Shown: positions 34,881-47,620 of the stretch, piece by piece
Numbering within the stretch: the stretch's first letter is position 1
Layout of the letters: each line of letters opens with the position of its first letter
Assembly (NCBI GenBank): GCA_050084515.1
Contig: CM114274.1
Span: 5,518,001-5,582,000, forward strand
Direction of reading: 5' to 3'
Origin: Blasia pusilla
Taxonomy: Eukaryota > Marchantiophyta > Marchantiopsida > Blasiales
DNA: 64,000 nucleotides
The notes under the pieces: model-generated
Seen by the model: the letters and a program-made list of their open reading frames with translations, nothing else
Databases searched by the model: none
What the model was told of the DNA's origin: nothing
Made by a program: the position numbers and the translations under genes

Positions 34881-37800
34881 ATTTGAAATCTCTCAGAGGT
34901 TACTAGAGTTAGAGGCTCTCCTGGAGGTTACTAGAGTTACATGCTCTTCTAGGGAAAGGACTAATCATGTGATGTGGCACACAAAATTTCTTTCACATAA
35001 TAATAACCTACTCTCCGGTATTAATAATAATCTATATTTTAATGGGAGGAGTGTTATGACATGGCCACAAATGCAGAATACGAGATGGTATGAGTATACG
35101 ATGGGGTTGGGGAAAGAAGGGCGTGTACATGAAGGGTTGGGGAGGAGAAAGACCACGCATGGCACGGTCCGTCACAGACATTAACTAGTCTATATTATTA
35201 AAAGAGGAGGATGGGTCTTCATAACTCTTTCCTCCGGTGATGACAAGTATGTATTTTAGGCTCTTCCTCTTATGACACGTGTAATAAATGATTAAATTAA
35301 CATAACAGAATTTGAACTCCAAAAGCTTGTTTTATAGATCGGATGTTTTTCACCTGTGCGGAGCACCGATTTAATAATGTTTTATATCAATTAAAAAATA
35401 TCTATATCATTATTGGAGAGTTTTTTTTTTTTTTTTGCAAATACCTCTTTGCTTGACATGTGGCAACCGGGCAACAAGAAAATGTTTCTTTCATTCAATG
35501 GGCAGCAAGAAAAAAAAATTATGCAATACAATTAATCCCTTCACTCGCGTGCTACCCACTAGTATTTTCTTGTGATAGGTACCCTAAACCTTTATAGGAA
35601 CATGCAGTTATCGCATTGGAGAATTGGAATCCTCTCTGTTCTTACTTTTGGAGCGGGCATATATATGGATGAATGCTCATTTCAGCATTCATTCAATATA
35701 ACATTGTTTATTTTTATGGGATGCAATTTTGTATGGATTTCCCCGAACCGCTTGTGGATAATTTGACACACTCCAAGATTGTTTTTTTTATGTGCATCAA
35801 CGAGTTGTCCAATAGCAGTTTAGAGGATACCCCATCACAACGTTGTGTGGGATATCATGCTTTTAACTGTTCCCGAAAGCAACTTCCACGTGCATGGAGA
35901 ACAAAACTACTTCATGCAGGATTCCATCATTCGTGCATATCTCTATGTGATGCGAGATAGCGATATGAAGGCGATCAAAGTTATAGTTACAAATTCCACG
36001 AGAGAATCAATGCAAGTACAAGTGGTAGCACAAGGAAGAGTGCTACAAGGAGCGGCCGCAACAACAATAGGAAAGGAGTCATCTTTATACTCTACTCCCC
36101 TATGCATTTTATAGCCATTGGGATGTATGGAATCATGTGTGAAAGGTTTGATGCTTGCCTTGTTGAGTATGTTCGTCTCCTCCATTCAATGAATAAATTG
36201 TATTTGGCTATTGAATTCCCAGATTGTAGACAATTGGTTTTTATTACTTAGCAGCATGCCTAAGCCAATTGGCCTCGAATGGCGTGCTCAATGAGGGGGA
36301 TGTTATTGGTAGAGGTTGAGGTATCGCAGATCCAAGGAGGAAAGGCCTTGGTATGACCTACCAAGGTGGAAACCTAAACTAGCTAGTCGCGAGACTTGGA
36401 AGGGTGGCAAAACCGGACGCGAGACTATCGCTAAGCAAGATGCACACATATCTTCAACTAGCCTTAGGCAAGAAAGGGGCATAGCTACTTGTGGGGACAT
36501 AGGCAACGCAAGCAAGGTTTAAGACCTTGAAGCAAAGCGTCAAGTCAAGGGCGAGAAGCAAGGAACACATGAATAGTCAAGATGGGGCGAGATGTCATGA
36601 GTCTAGTCACAAACCCAATGGGCGGCAAGACAACCGCAAGGCGCCAAACGGGGATTCAAGACATGCGCTAGCCATGAGATACACGAAATGCACCTCCAAG
36701 CTCCAAGATGCGTTGGGGAAGCTGGGAGTTGCATAATCTGCAAGAAGCATCCGTCAAGCCATCTTAATGGATAACTTGTCAAACACTGGTTTGCGAGTCA
36801 CAAACCTTGTTTGGATTGGGGACCAAAATCAAAGGCCCGAGGGGGATATTTGTAAAGGTGGGATTCTCACAAAAAACTCAAGAAGTACTCATAGGGGGGG
36901 AACTCTTCCCCCCCTACGTGCTCAAGTCATTGACCAAAGAACTAATCGTGATGTGTGTTTGGCCGCGCTTCAAGTTTGAGCTAAGGGACGTACATTGAGG
37001 AATTAACCAACAAGCTTCAGTATATGCGAGAGGCTTAGGGAGATTGGTGGAGGCTCGGGAAAGAGGTTTCCTAGGAAGACAGTACGCACTTGGGGAGACA
37101 TGATCCGATTAGCACTTAGTGGTTTCTCGACTACCTATGCAGCGCACAAACGGTTGAATCATTGGGACTAAACCTAAGTCTTCCTCTTACAAAGCTCAAG
37201 GTTGGAAGTGCTTCAAGGCAAAGCTAAGAGAAGTAGATGTCGGACTCTATGAAAACGATTGAATGGAGAGTTGTATATTCCCATTCTTTTTCCCAATCAA
37301 GAGGAAGAAGGGGCAACCTACAATTTGTTCTTAATTAGCACAAGTTAAGAGGTGCAACATGCACTCATTTTTTTAACAAATCATTTATCAAAGAGAAGAA
37401 AAAAAATTTAGCATCTTTCGAAACTTCAAGGAACAAAGTCTTCACCAATGTAGGAGTGTTCAAAAAATTCAACATCCACATATTTTTCATTAGGAGTCTA
37501 TTGTAATCATATTTAGGGTCAAAATTACCTCAATAAGAAGACCTTCCAATCGGTACATTCATATCTTGACCATAAAATAATTGATCTACATTCTCAATTT
37601 AGAATCACATACACAAGTTGATGAGAACTTTCTTTATATCATTTTTTTTCTTGAAGATGTAAGAATCTTCATGAATAGCATAGTCATAACTAATAGTGTA
37701 TCACAAGACACTCTCATGCTTGACTCACATGTAACTATGAAAAAAAAAGCAAGTTCAATAAGCAATCATCTAGTAAGTTTTTGATGCTCTAACATTCTAA

Positions 37801-39380
37801 AATTTCTCCCTATATATTTTGATTGAGGAATGCTTTTCTTGTTTTCAAGTTCTGTCTTAAAAAAAAAACCAAAGTGGAATAAAGAGAATGAGAGAATGGT
37901 CTTTGATTATTTTGAAGAATGTTACTCGTCATCATAATCAAGGCAATGTGAGCCAAGATCAATCATGGTTTCTTGCAATTCACATGAATGAGAGGTTCAA
38001 AATGACTGTAGTATATGTGGCACATATGTTGTGAAAAAAGCTAGACGATTCCGTAGAAAATTATGAGAGTAAAAATAATTAAACAAGACCAAATGGCTAC
38101 TGATAGACGTAACAGATGATGAATTTTATGACTTGGAAGAGAAATGCTTAATTAGTGGAACTTGGAAAGAATTCAAGTCTCAGAATAGTTGGACTTCAAA
38201 GATACTACAATGTAGTTTGGAACTTGATTGAGCATTTGGAGATTCTTCACATTGAGGTCATAATCGCTAAATCTAAAGTGAGTTTGAAATGAATAAGATG
38301 GCTTTGGAAAACTTGTGAGAAACCATTTTGAACACATGAAAACTCTCAACAAATGCACAAGCAAAAGTCTTCAAAAGGGCCAAGAAATGTTGGAATAATA
38401 AATTGGGGTTGAAGGCCACAAGAAAAGCCTAAGAGGAATTCCTTGGATAAAAGGAGGGGATGGAGCTATCTAGAACTATACACTAGGGGAAGGATCTGCA
38501 AGGGAGTTTGAATCTTAAACCCACCTTAAGAACCAAGGGCACAACATGGATTTAAAAGTTGGCCTTGAGGCCTTGACACCACGTCAAATTCAAGCGGCCA
38601 AGTTTTTTTAACTATAGTAAAGGTTGGATGCTTTGATTTTCTTCCTTCATCACTATGCTTCTTTGATTGCTTAGATTCTTCTTGACACATTTTAATTATC
38701 TTGCAATGAATGCTTAGGTTTGCTATCTAATTTGTATAGGAGATTGTCTTGCGCTCCATCTCCATAGTAGAAGGTGACAATGGTATGGAGCTTTTGTGTT
38801 ACATTTTGTTGAAAGTTTTAAGGAAGTCCAAGCAAGGCTTAAGTATCCACATACGGGCCTCTTGCCAAAGGAGGATAATAGTATGATGGATATGTGAAGG
38901 GGTAAATAGTCACTAATGCTCGTAACCCAATTGTAAATACTCAATATTGATAAGGCTCACTTGAAGTAAAGCGGATGGTTTCAATATTGCATTTTGATAT
39001 AGATTTTGAAGTAAAGCTCCTTTCTCCTTGCTTAACATCTAACATGTCAATTCCGGAAGGTTTTCGCCCAAGAGAAAAGATATTTTCTCTCTTAGGAAAG
39101 TCCAAGTTACTTTAATAGTATAGATGGCTCATATGTCTTCCAAAATTATCATTACAAAAATTAGGAAGCATATTTATGGTTTTGAGGAGTGAAACTGAAA
39201 TCCTACACAATATAACATAGACCATGCACTTTGTTGGATTTATAACATGATAGAAAACTTACATTGAAAAGGAATTTTGAATACTATTAGCAGACGTAGA
39301 ATTGAGTATGGCATTGAAATAATTAGAATTCCATCGCGATTCAATGGAACTCTACCCGGTTTATTCCAGCTCTCCTCAAA
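34881..39380. other. Intergenic DNA with repeat fragments, no supported gene
   Basis: Contains a short tandem duplication around GAGGTTACTAGAGTTA (34896 and 34924), two dispersed-repeat copies (35188 and 35399) with a T16 run at 35421-35436, and a series of overlapping frames at 35570-37000. The region 36300-37050 is GC-richer with several plus-strand frames and may be a decayed mobile element, but I see no domain. 37300-39350 is AT-rich. Confidence 0.35.
35399..35510 (+). repeat. Dispersed repeat, second full copy of the TCTATATYATTATTGGAGAG family
   Basis: Begins TCTATATCATTATTGGAGAG, then a T16 run, then GCAAATACCTCTTTGCTTGA and CATGTGGCAACCGGGCAACA. Matches 13644-13740 at the terminus and 31595-31650 in the body. 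Confidence 0.6.
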
Positions 39381-39534
39381 TTGATTCGTTCGTTCACAAA
39401 GTGATTTTCCCAATATCAATGTGGTCGCACAAAGCTCGCACGCCCCATTCTTGCAAATTGATCCGTTCGTTCACCAAGTGATTTTCCCAAAAATCAATAG
39501 GGTCGCACAAAGCTCGCACGCCCCATTCTTGTAA
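39381..39534. repeat. Two-copy tandem repeat, 77-bp unit
   Basis: The units both run from TTGAT.CGTTCGTTCAC to CGCACGCCCCATTCTTG (about 39381-39457 and 39458-39534), with a few differences. They encode LQEWGVRALCD twice in the minus-strand frame described next. Confidence 0.8.
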
Positions 39535-40134
39535 GGCCCTGCTCTCCAAGGCAATCTGTTCGTGGAGTGTGAACCATTGAATCCGTTTGAGGCCGCGTAT
39601 GACACATGCGCCTCGATGAAACCAAGGCGCAAACTGCATCGCGCTCGAAGGATGGCTTTCAATGTTTATGAGAGAATGATGGAGCTGTAAGTCATGGTAG
39701 CCCTTCCAAGTCTCCGAAGGTGTGTGCAGAGGGTAAGAACGTAACCCAAAAGGTAGTTGGAATAGAAATTGTGGGTGTAGGTGGACGATGGGGCTAACAA
39801 GAGAGAGTGAAGGGTGCCTTTCGATGCTGGAGCCAATTTTGCGTGGGGAGGATGACACTGCCAAACTGTGCATGGATGGCGAATGCCGACATACCGGAGA
39901 AACGGGCTGGAACATCTTTAGAATGATGGGTACGGGTTTCGGCCGGTTTCTCAGACATATCGAGCCGGTTGGGATTGCTGGAAGAGGGTCGTCCTGAGTT
40001 GTAGAGGATTTCGAAGCCATTTGTTGGTGTGAATTCGTTGTTCGGTCGATTATTAGGCTCCTCCATTTCGCTTCACAAAACTGGAAACAAAGGCACGGCT
40101 GATTCAGTCTTGAGAACTTGCTACACAGCAACAC
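39394..40134 (-). CDS. Unrecognised open reading frame, 246 codons
   Basis: The longest uninterrupted frame in this interval, starting Met at 40134. Composition is rich in Ser, Pro and His in the middle. The C-terminal 46 residues contain a tandem duplication (LQEWGVRALCDPIDFWENHL then LQEWGVRALCDHIDIGKITL). No signal peptide, membrane segment or known domain is visible. Two other minus-strand frames overlap it (40066-39794 and 39662-39471), so length alone is the evidence. It could be non-coding GC-rich sequence or the edge of an unidentified gene. Low confidence. Confidence 0.2.
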   Translation of the reverse strand: MLLCSKFSRLNQPCLCFQFCEAKWRSLIIDRTTNSHQQMASKSSTTQDDPLPAIPTGSICLRNRPKPVPIILKMFQPVSPVCRHSPSMHSLAVSSSPRKIGSSIERHPSLSLVSPIVHLHPQFLFQLPFGLRSYPLHTPSETWKGYHDLQLHHSLINIESHPSSAMQFAPWFHRGACVIRGLKRIQWFTLHEQIALESRALQEWGVRALCDPIDFWENHLVNERINLQEWGVRALCDHIDIGKITL

Positions 40135-40599
40135 TGAGAGGTGTGTTCATTGGACTGCAGCAACAAGAAGATACATCTCCACTATGACTTCGGTATGATG
40201 ACTCGACAAACTCGATGGAGTGAAGCCCTTTGATGTGGGGGTTGATCGTGTCCCAAACACTGCATCCACGCGAATTTGGCACCAGTATCCACCGAAGGTA
40301 AACATCTTACCATTGCCGGCACAAGGTCTGTACATTATGCTGCAGAGCCAAGTCTCACCTCCTTTCCCTCCAAACCAAAACCAGAAAAAATAGGGTTCAA
40401 CCAAGATCGTGTGATTTTGCAAACGATCCAGAAGCCAAGACGACTTCTGCTTTTCCTCCTCCACCCAAAAGAAAATAAGGCAAAAATTAACCAGCTTTCT
40501 TCAACAAAAATGGTCGTCCTCCTCGGCTCATCCAGCAGTACGGGATACTCGAGGATTGCACAAATTGTGACGAGTGCTGCACAACTTCTTCCATGATAA

Positions 40600-41412
40600 T
40601 TTCCTGGTCCAGCCTTGGTAAAAATGCGCATGCATGTCAGCTCACAGACATCAACAAACATGGATCACGTTCTCATTAAAATGCAGTCCTTTGGCAGCTT
40701 GGAAATAACCTCCTCATGCATTATGTACCTTCCATAAAACTCAGTCGAATGAGTTGATCACATAGCTCTGTCAAGCATCCGGGCACAACTCAACCCCTTC
40801 AGCTTGAGCTGCCTGATAATCGGTGCAATAAGAAGTTCAGAACAGGAGCTTGGACCCAAGAAGCCTATATAAGGTACACTTTCCTAGACCAGGAAACTTC
40901 TTTCCCACAGCAAGAAGTCCAAAACGCACAAGAAGCAACTAGTTGTACCATTTTACAATATATTTACTCCCGCACAAATATGTTTGAAGGACAACCCGAG
41001 TACAAAAAGTCTGTCCACGCAAACTTGGGTCAGTAGAATATCTTGACACTCTTCTCACGTTCAACAAAGGGTATACGTAGAATAGCTACAGTTACGCCTC
41101 CAACAGTGCAAATCTGTCAGTCTTCATGTCCTTGTTTGTGACCCTGAAAAGGAGACTTTCTTGAAACTGGACTAAAATAGGACAGCATCTGCTGTCATTG
41201 TCAAAATAACCATTTACAGGCTACACAGAATAAATCAAAGCAGATGAAAGAATCTAAGACATGAAATCACTTTCAGCGTCCAACGACTTTATCTCTACTA
41301 CTACTTATCACTACAAGGTTTCAAACCTCTAGAATCAACTCACTCATAATTGAGGTAAAGAATCTCTCGGCGAAACATTTGAGTATTACTATAGACTGTC
41401 TAATAACTACCA
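40600..41412 (-). other. 3' flank and probable 3' UTR of the epsin gene
   Basis: No coding frame of note. The part nearest 41413 is expected to be the epsin 3' UTR. Confidence 0.35.
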
Positions 41413-44400
41413 CTACCTATACCCACTGTATTGGGAATTTGGATAACCACCCATTCCCAAACCCTGGTTCATACCCATGTTTATATTCATGCCCATGCCT
41501 GGGTTCATGCCCATCCCTGGGTTCATGCCCATTCCTGGGTTCATACCCATCCCTGGGTTCATTCCCATACCTGGATTCATACCCATCCCTCGACCCATAC
41601 CCATGCCCATTCCTGGGGCCATACCCATACCCATGCCAGGAGCCATTCCCATGCCCGGAGCCATTCCCATGCCCGGAGCCATTCCCATTCCTGGAGCCAT
41701 CCCCATTCCCGGAGCCATCCCCATTCCCGGAGCCATCCCCATTCCTGGAGCCATCCCCATCCCCAAACCAGGCTGCCTCATTCCACCACCGCCCATTCCT
41801 GGTGCCATACCCATCCCCATGTTCACACCACTCATCATACCTGGGGCTGGTGGGGCACTTATATTACTAGCACCTTTCAGCCCAAGACCAGTGCCAGACC
41901 CCATTGCTCTACCCATGTTTGTCGGTTGCAACTTCTCCTCCTTCCTCTTCTCCATGACAGAGAATATCGAGTCCTTCAGGTCTATTCCAAGTTCAGCTAG
42001 AGGGTTGGTTTTAGGGCCCGATATGTTCAGATCCACAATACCGGAACTAAGTGTGTCATTCCAAACAGAGGACTTAGTTTTAAACTCTTTAGTCTGAGGT
42101 TTAGCAGGAGGTTTATTAATAGGTGCAGACTGAGATGATGCAACACTCAAAGAACCAGGTGCTGGAGAGTTCCCACTGAAATGATTGAAAGTATTTCCAC
42201 CCACAGGAGGCTGTGGGTGTGAATAAGGTGTTTGTGAATGCATGTTTGCCCCCAGTGGCGGCTGTGGCTGTGAGTAAGGCATTTGTGGGATAGAACTAGA
42301 CGACTGAGGCAAATTAGGAGGCTGAAATGAACCTGATGATGGCTGGAACGAATTTGGAGCTGCCATGTGAGAAACTTGTGGAGGTTGTGAATAGCTTGGC
42401 TGAGGCTGTGAGTAGCTTGGAGCAGGCTGTGTATAGCTTGGAGGAGGGGCCAAAGTGTTAGCAGGCGGTCCTTGCAAAAATGAAGGAGCCCCAAAAGAGT
42501 TGGATGCAAGATTTTCATTGGGAGGAGCAGAAGGGAAAGCCTGGAAACTCTCAGTAGAGGCATTATTAGCTGGGGCACCAGGAGCAGGAAATATTGATGT
42601 TGAAGCTGGCTGTGCACTGAAGGAAGCTGTGGCAGGCTGCTCCGCAGTGAAAGCTGATGAACCAAAAAGATCCTCCTGTGGAATTGCACCATTTGCCTGC
42701 ATTTGTGAAGAATTGAGCAATCAGACACCACTCTATACCTCCCTACAAAGTCACCGGATGCACAACCATCAATGTCTAATTTCACTAGTTTCAACACTCA
42801 TACGCATACCAATTGATGTTCTCAACCACTACTAAAGGAAATTGTTTAATTTACAGCACACCCCATGGCAAACAAGATATATAATGCAATGCTGAAAGAT
42901 GCCCAATACCAAGTCTCAACCAGCTTTTTACAGGATATTTCTTTGAGGCAAAAGAGCCCACCTGAAATGAGGTATTAGACGCTGGTGCAGAAGCTGCCAC
43001 AAAAGACGTTTCAAAACTTGAATCTCCAAAGAGATCCTCTATACCAGTTGTACTCTTCACAGCAGGTGTAGGGGCAGGATTCACTGGTACTGGAGCTGGA
43101 ACTGGTGCTGATGCTGACCCACTGAAGAGATCCTCATCTTGACGAGAAGTACCTGTGATAGAAACCAGATCCAATCCAATCATACTTGCAGGCCTCTGCA
43201 CAGTAGACATTTCCAGGCTAGAAGTAATCACGTTTACTCACCTGTTGCCTATAGACATCATGGATCATTCATTAAGTAAAATCATACTGGGTGGTGCCCA
43301 TGCAATGTACAGCATCTAACATCCAATGTTTCAGCCAGTTCATGTACTTTCAAAGGGATCAAGGGTACCGAGTTGAAAAACACATGGAAAAAGAATTACT
43401 GACAACAACACCTCGGAAGGATGGCAAGTTTGAAGTTGTCACTCTCTAATCTTGGATCCGTTCTCTCTTGTACAATATAGGTAACAGGGTTTCCCCACTG
43501 CTTACATCCTCTAATTGGGGCACCTAGAGGCTCTTGGAGACAACCCTCAAGGCTCTGTCATGACATTTTACTCCAATATGCTCAAAAACCTGCCAACAAC
43601 TTGAGCCAACTCCAAGGAGAGTTGAATGTACACACTTTCACTGTTACAGAACTAATTCATACAGCTCCCAAGAGATTACACAAATCTGCTGAAGTATTAC
43701 GGATCACCTTAACCTTACCTGCTACAGTGAGGTCTCAGTAAACTCAGGGCCCTAACTAGGAGTAAAAACCTCCAGGACAAGCCTACCAACACGAGACTAA
43801 AGGAACTAGCGAGGATCATCATACACTCACCCAATAAGCTTTTCTACTAGCATGTTATATCTGAAGACAGTACCTCTGTTGACCGTCATTTCAGAGTAAA
43901 TTCAGAAAATTACCAGACGCACTGAAGCTCCCTCGAGGATCGAAGTCATCAAAATTGTCTTCACTTGCCTTGCTTGCAAAGTATGAACCTCCAGCACTTA
44001 CTGCAGTTGCTGGCTTCTTCTCACCATTTTGACTTGGATTACTGGGGACAGTAGGCTGGCTCCCTTGGGACTGACTGGTTTGAGCTCTTGCCACTGCCGC
44101 AGCTAGGCCACTTGCATCTCTGAGGAAAACCCCATTATTAGCACTAAGATTGTCCTGAAATGGAAATTCATGACTGTGCACAGAAGTACTAATACATTCC
44201 AAGTGCATGCAGTATACCTGGCCTTCCATAATCACCAATGTGGAAGAAATATCATAGTATCTTCCACTCGTACTCTCTAGCTAGCTCTACAGAAAATTTG
44301 CATCAAATACGGAATAGGGTACAGATAAGAACAAACCAAAAGACCAAAAGGCGGTTTTACGAGGGTAAAAAGCTTACGAATCATTCTTTTAAATAAATAA

Positions 44401-46922
44401 ATGAAAGTGCAGCAAGGAGTGAGGCTTTTAGAGATACCTGTCATCCTGAGAATAGTCATCGGCCCTGCTTCCACCATTCCTGTGAAGAAGAGATGCAAGT
44501 CGACAATGAGGGAAGATAGTACTAGACACAGAAACAGTTACAATTCCAACAGCCCTCTGAACAGAGAAATTATCTGATACACTATCTGGTGAATTATCCA
44601 GATCAGTAATTGCAAAACCAGGACACAACAAACTAATCAAAAGATCATCACCTTGATGGATGGCGATCCTCTTCATCAAAACTCTTATTCCGTTCACGAT
44701 CTTTATCATAACCTGATCCAGAACCTTCATACTTCTCATCTCCATATCTGTCACTGTAGCGATCAGTCCCTCTAGATGCGTACCGATCATCCTCATTGCG
44801 CTCCCGATCTCCTTGCCTGTCATCTCGGTAGCGATCCACGACATAGGGCCTACTGGCCCGTTCATCATCCCTGTATCGATCATCTCTGTCTCTTTCCCTA
44901 TCCCTGCCCCCTCCATACCTATCCTCATCTTTATCTCCAGATCGACTACTCCCACCATAACGATCCTCATCATCTCGATCCCCATAGCCTGCCCCAGTAC
45001 TGGAGTAACTGCTGGACTTGGAAAAGCTGCCAGTACTTGACACTCCGCGATACCTGAATCACAAAAGATATCAACGAAGGAAATAGCCAAGGCCAACCCA
45101 AAGTTTTCTAACCGACATGAGGTAAAACAAACGTAAGTACTAGTGACTGGGGAGAGATTTACTTGTCTCTGTTTGAAGCTGCTTTGTTTCGCACCTCACG
45201 AATCTTCTCCTTATCATTAAGAAGACTCACAAGAGTTTGAGCTTTTTTCCTGACATTGATTCCCTGATCCTTTCCACCTGCCTCCATGTATTGAAAATCC
45301 ACAAGAGTCTGCAAAGAAGGACTTGTGAGAACTAATTCACAGGTCATACAAAGTATGAAGTGCAAGAGGATTCTAATTCCACAACATTGCCAGGCTGAAA
45401 TTCGAAGAGCTCATACAGGTCACTGATGATTCGTGGAGCTCACCTGAACTTGGTATGCGTGTTCTCGGAGTTCATCAATGATTCTCTCAGCCCCATTCGC
45501 TACTAAAAACTCCAACACAGTTAACGACTGCCCATTACACCACAATCAGCAAACCAGACTGAAGTTAGTTGTTATGAACTTCAAAGTCTAGATATTTGTA
45601 CAGACCATTGATTGCAAAGTTCCCGAGCAATCCTAGTTGATCATAAGCCTTCATCCTTTCAAGTCACGTTGAGGCTGCCCATAATCAACCATTCTAACCC
45701 TTCGGAATAATCCAGGGGATGATAGTTCAGATTAAAATTATAATTGACCATCATAAATGTGAGCCACTCCGTAACTGGTACTCTTCACGACAATGACGCG
45801 TACTTTGATAGTATGAGTTCCTAATGTCCAAATTTAGAAGACCTTGCAATGCAAGGCAAGCCAACCCCTCCGAATACTGTACAAGATTCATCACCTTGTA
45901 GACATGACGCCAGTTCTTCCCAGTATCATTCAATCGCTTCCACAAAATCGCCATGATCATCTGATATTCATTGCTGTCAACATGAGCCACAACGAACCTC
46001 AGCAAGCAGATGTCACAGACCGATGAGAAGCGACTGCACCTTAACGAATAGAACGAGCGAAGAAATTGTCGAGCCATCAAAAAGGAAGGGTGAACCTCAC
46101 AAGTTTCTGGTGGCTTGGGCAATGTCTCCCATGAGCGTTCCATGAGGGCCCCAGGGCTCATTGCTCGTTGCTTCATACACCTGAAAGTTGTGTGCACTAA
46201 GACAGTCAAATCTCCAATTTCCCTTGCCGGTGGCATGTGGCAAACTTAAACACTACCGAAGAAAGATGAGCAGTCCAAGATCGCGCACCGAGGATAAAAT
46301 ATCGCTTTGCTGAGGCTACCGATTTTCGACACTTACTCGCTGCGTGCAATTCACTGCCTGCTCTACGACATGCCTTCTAATGAAGAGGAAGAGAAACGCA
46401 AGAAGAACCGACAGCGACCGACACCGACAACTGAAAGATACCGAGAGCAGCCACATCGCCGGAGATTCACTTGCAAGCACTAACCAAGACATACAACTCA
46501 GATCGCCACAAACATGCAGGGGGATTAAACTAGTTGAGGTCTCACTTTTTGCTCGATTTCTGGGACTTTCAAAACTTTCTTATTCACCTCTCTTTTCCTG
46601 CAACACAAACACAAACCGAAGAACGTAGCGCCACATTACACAGCCAGGAAAATGCCAATAGGCTCCACAGTAGACGAAAGGAAGGCAGCGAATCCACATC
46701 CGGTAAGCGTTCTCCTCCCGAAACAGACCACAGGGGAGAAACCGACAACACCCGACCCGTCATCTAATCCAATTGCTCTCCAAAACTCCCGATCGCCGCA
46801 CTAACTAAACCCTGATCTAACAATCGGCCCTCACGATAGAAATACGCATCCCAAATCACCCCAGCCCGGATCCGATCTTACAGTTCTCGGACGGTCTGAT
46901 CCAGGACCTTCTTGAGATCCAT
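41413..46922 (-). CDS. EPN: Epsin-like clathrin adaptor with ENTH domain (plant EPN2/EPN3 type)
   Basis: Twelve exons give about 894 residues: 46882-46922, 46546-46597, 46101-46180, 45895-45973, 45444-45527, 45163-45308, 44652-45053, 44438-44479, 44218-44260, 43914-44154, 42962-43152, 41413-42696. Exon 9's 5' border is the least certain (44260 or 44272 both keep the frame). Residues 1-160 form the ENTH domain, which binds phosphoinositides and bends membranes: [88 protein letters not shown]. An Asp/Arg-rich stretch follows (about 161-300), then [11 protein letters not shown] and three DLF motifs (DEDLFSG, EDLFGDS, EDLFGSS) suited to clathrin or adaptor binding. [20 protein letters not shown] matches the conserved C-terminal motif of EPN2/3. 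The tail has Gly-Met-rich hexapeptide repeats. It acts in clathrin-dependent TGN/endosome traffic. It appears intact. Confidence 0.9.
41449..41790 (-). repeat. 18-bp coding minisatellite: Met/Gly/Pro hexapeptide repeats in the epsin tail
   Basis: The frame encodes seven or more units of APGMGM followed by about five units of NPGMGM, ending [14 protein letters not shown]. At DNA level this is an 18-bp period with wobble differences between units. The opposite strand therefore has long open frames that are artefacts. Confidence 0.9.
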
Positions 46923-47620
46923 GTCGAAAAGCTCCGCTCCTCGCTAAAAGTCCGGCAGTAGAGCGAGCGGCAAGAGTCGCCAACGAAATCTGCTTAAGAC
47001 CGCGGCATAGGACAGTCTGCACCTACAATGTCTGCCCCGCTGCGCACCCGGTGCTGCTGCTGCTGCTGCTGGAGAGCGAGCAATCAAGCAGGAAGGCATG
47101 CACTCTCCGAGAATGCCACAACTACAACGCCACCACCACCGATCCGCGATCCCAGCCAAGCACGCACATACACACACACAGAGAATGACCGACTACGCCC
47201 CAGGCCAGGTAGGCTCGCGACTCGTGAGCGAGCGAACGAGGAGGACCAGGGCGGGGCAGTCGGCGACACAGCAAAGATCAGAATTCCACCATTACAGCAC
47301 AGTGAGTGAGGCGGAGGGGGCAGGCCCAGAGAGGGAGAGAGGGAGGGAGGGACATGGGTGAACGAGTGAATGAATCAATCAAAAAGCTCGCGCCTGAACC
47401 GAAGGCGGAAGCGCTGCCGGTAATGTCGACAGACAGACAACCAGGATCTGGACGGAGCACCCGAAGAAAGACGGACGGACACAGCGATTGACCGACCGAC
47501 CTCACCACGTTCCCGGCGAACTTCACGCACCTGACCCCGCGTTCCTCCAGCTGGCAGCCCACACGCAGACGACGCTTTCTCTCCTGCGGATGGACTATGT
47601 ATAAGTGCTTAATCGGACCT
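46923..47620 (-). promoter_or_regulatory. 5' UTR and promoter region of the epsin gene
   Basis: GC-rich and CpG-rich, with a (TGC)6-7 tract at 47052-47070 and a GAGGGAGGGAGG stretch at 47335-47350. Overlapping frames on both strands look like composition artefacts. No TATA box was assigned. Confidence 0.35.

Noticed and set aside
36300-37000. Series of plus-strand frames (about 70 codons each) that might be a decayed pol gene
   Set aside because: No RT, integrase or protease motif could be read in any frame, so no element class can be named.
41379-42097. Long plus-strand frames (163-206 codons) rich in Pro, Ile, His or Cys
   Set aside because: They are antisense readings of the epsin Gly-Met repeat exon; the minus strand has matching splice sites and conserved epsin motifs.
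46944-47562. Multiple overlapping frames upstream of the epsin gene
   Set aside because: CpG-rich promoter and 5' UTR sequence; frames occur on both strands with no domain or splice logic.
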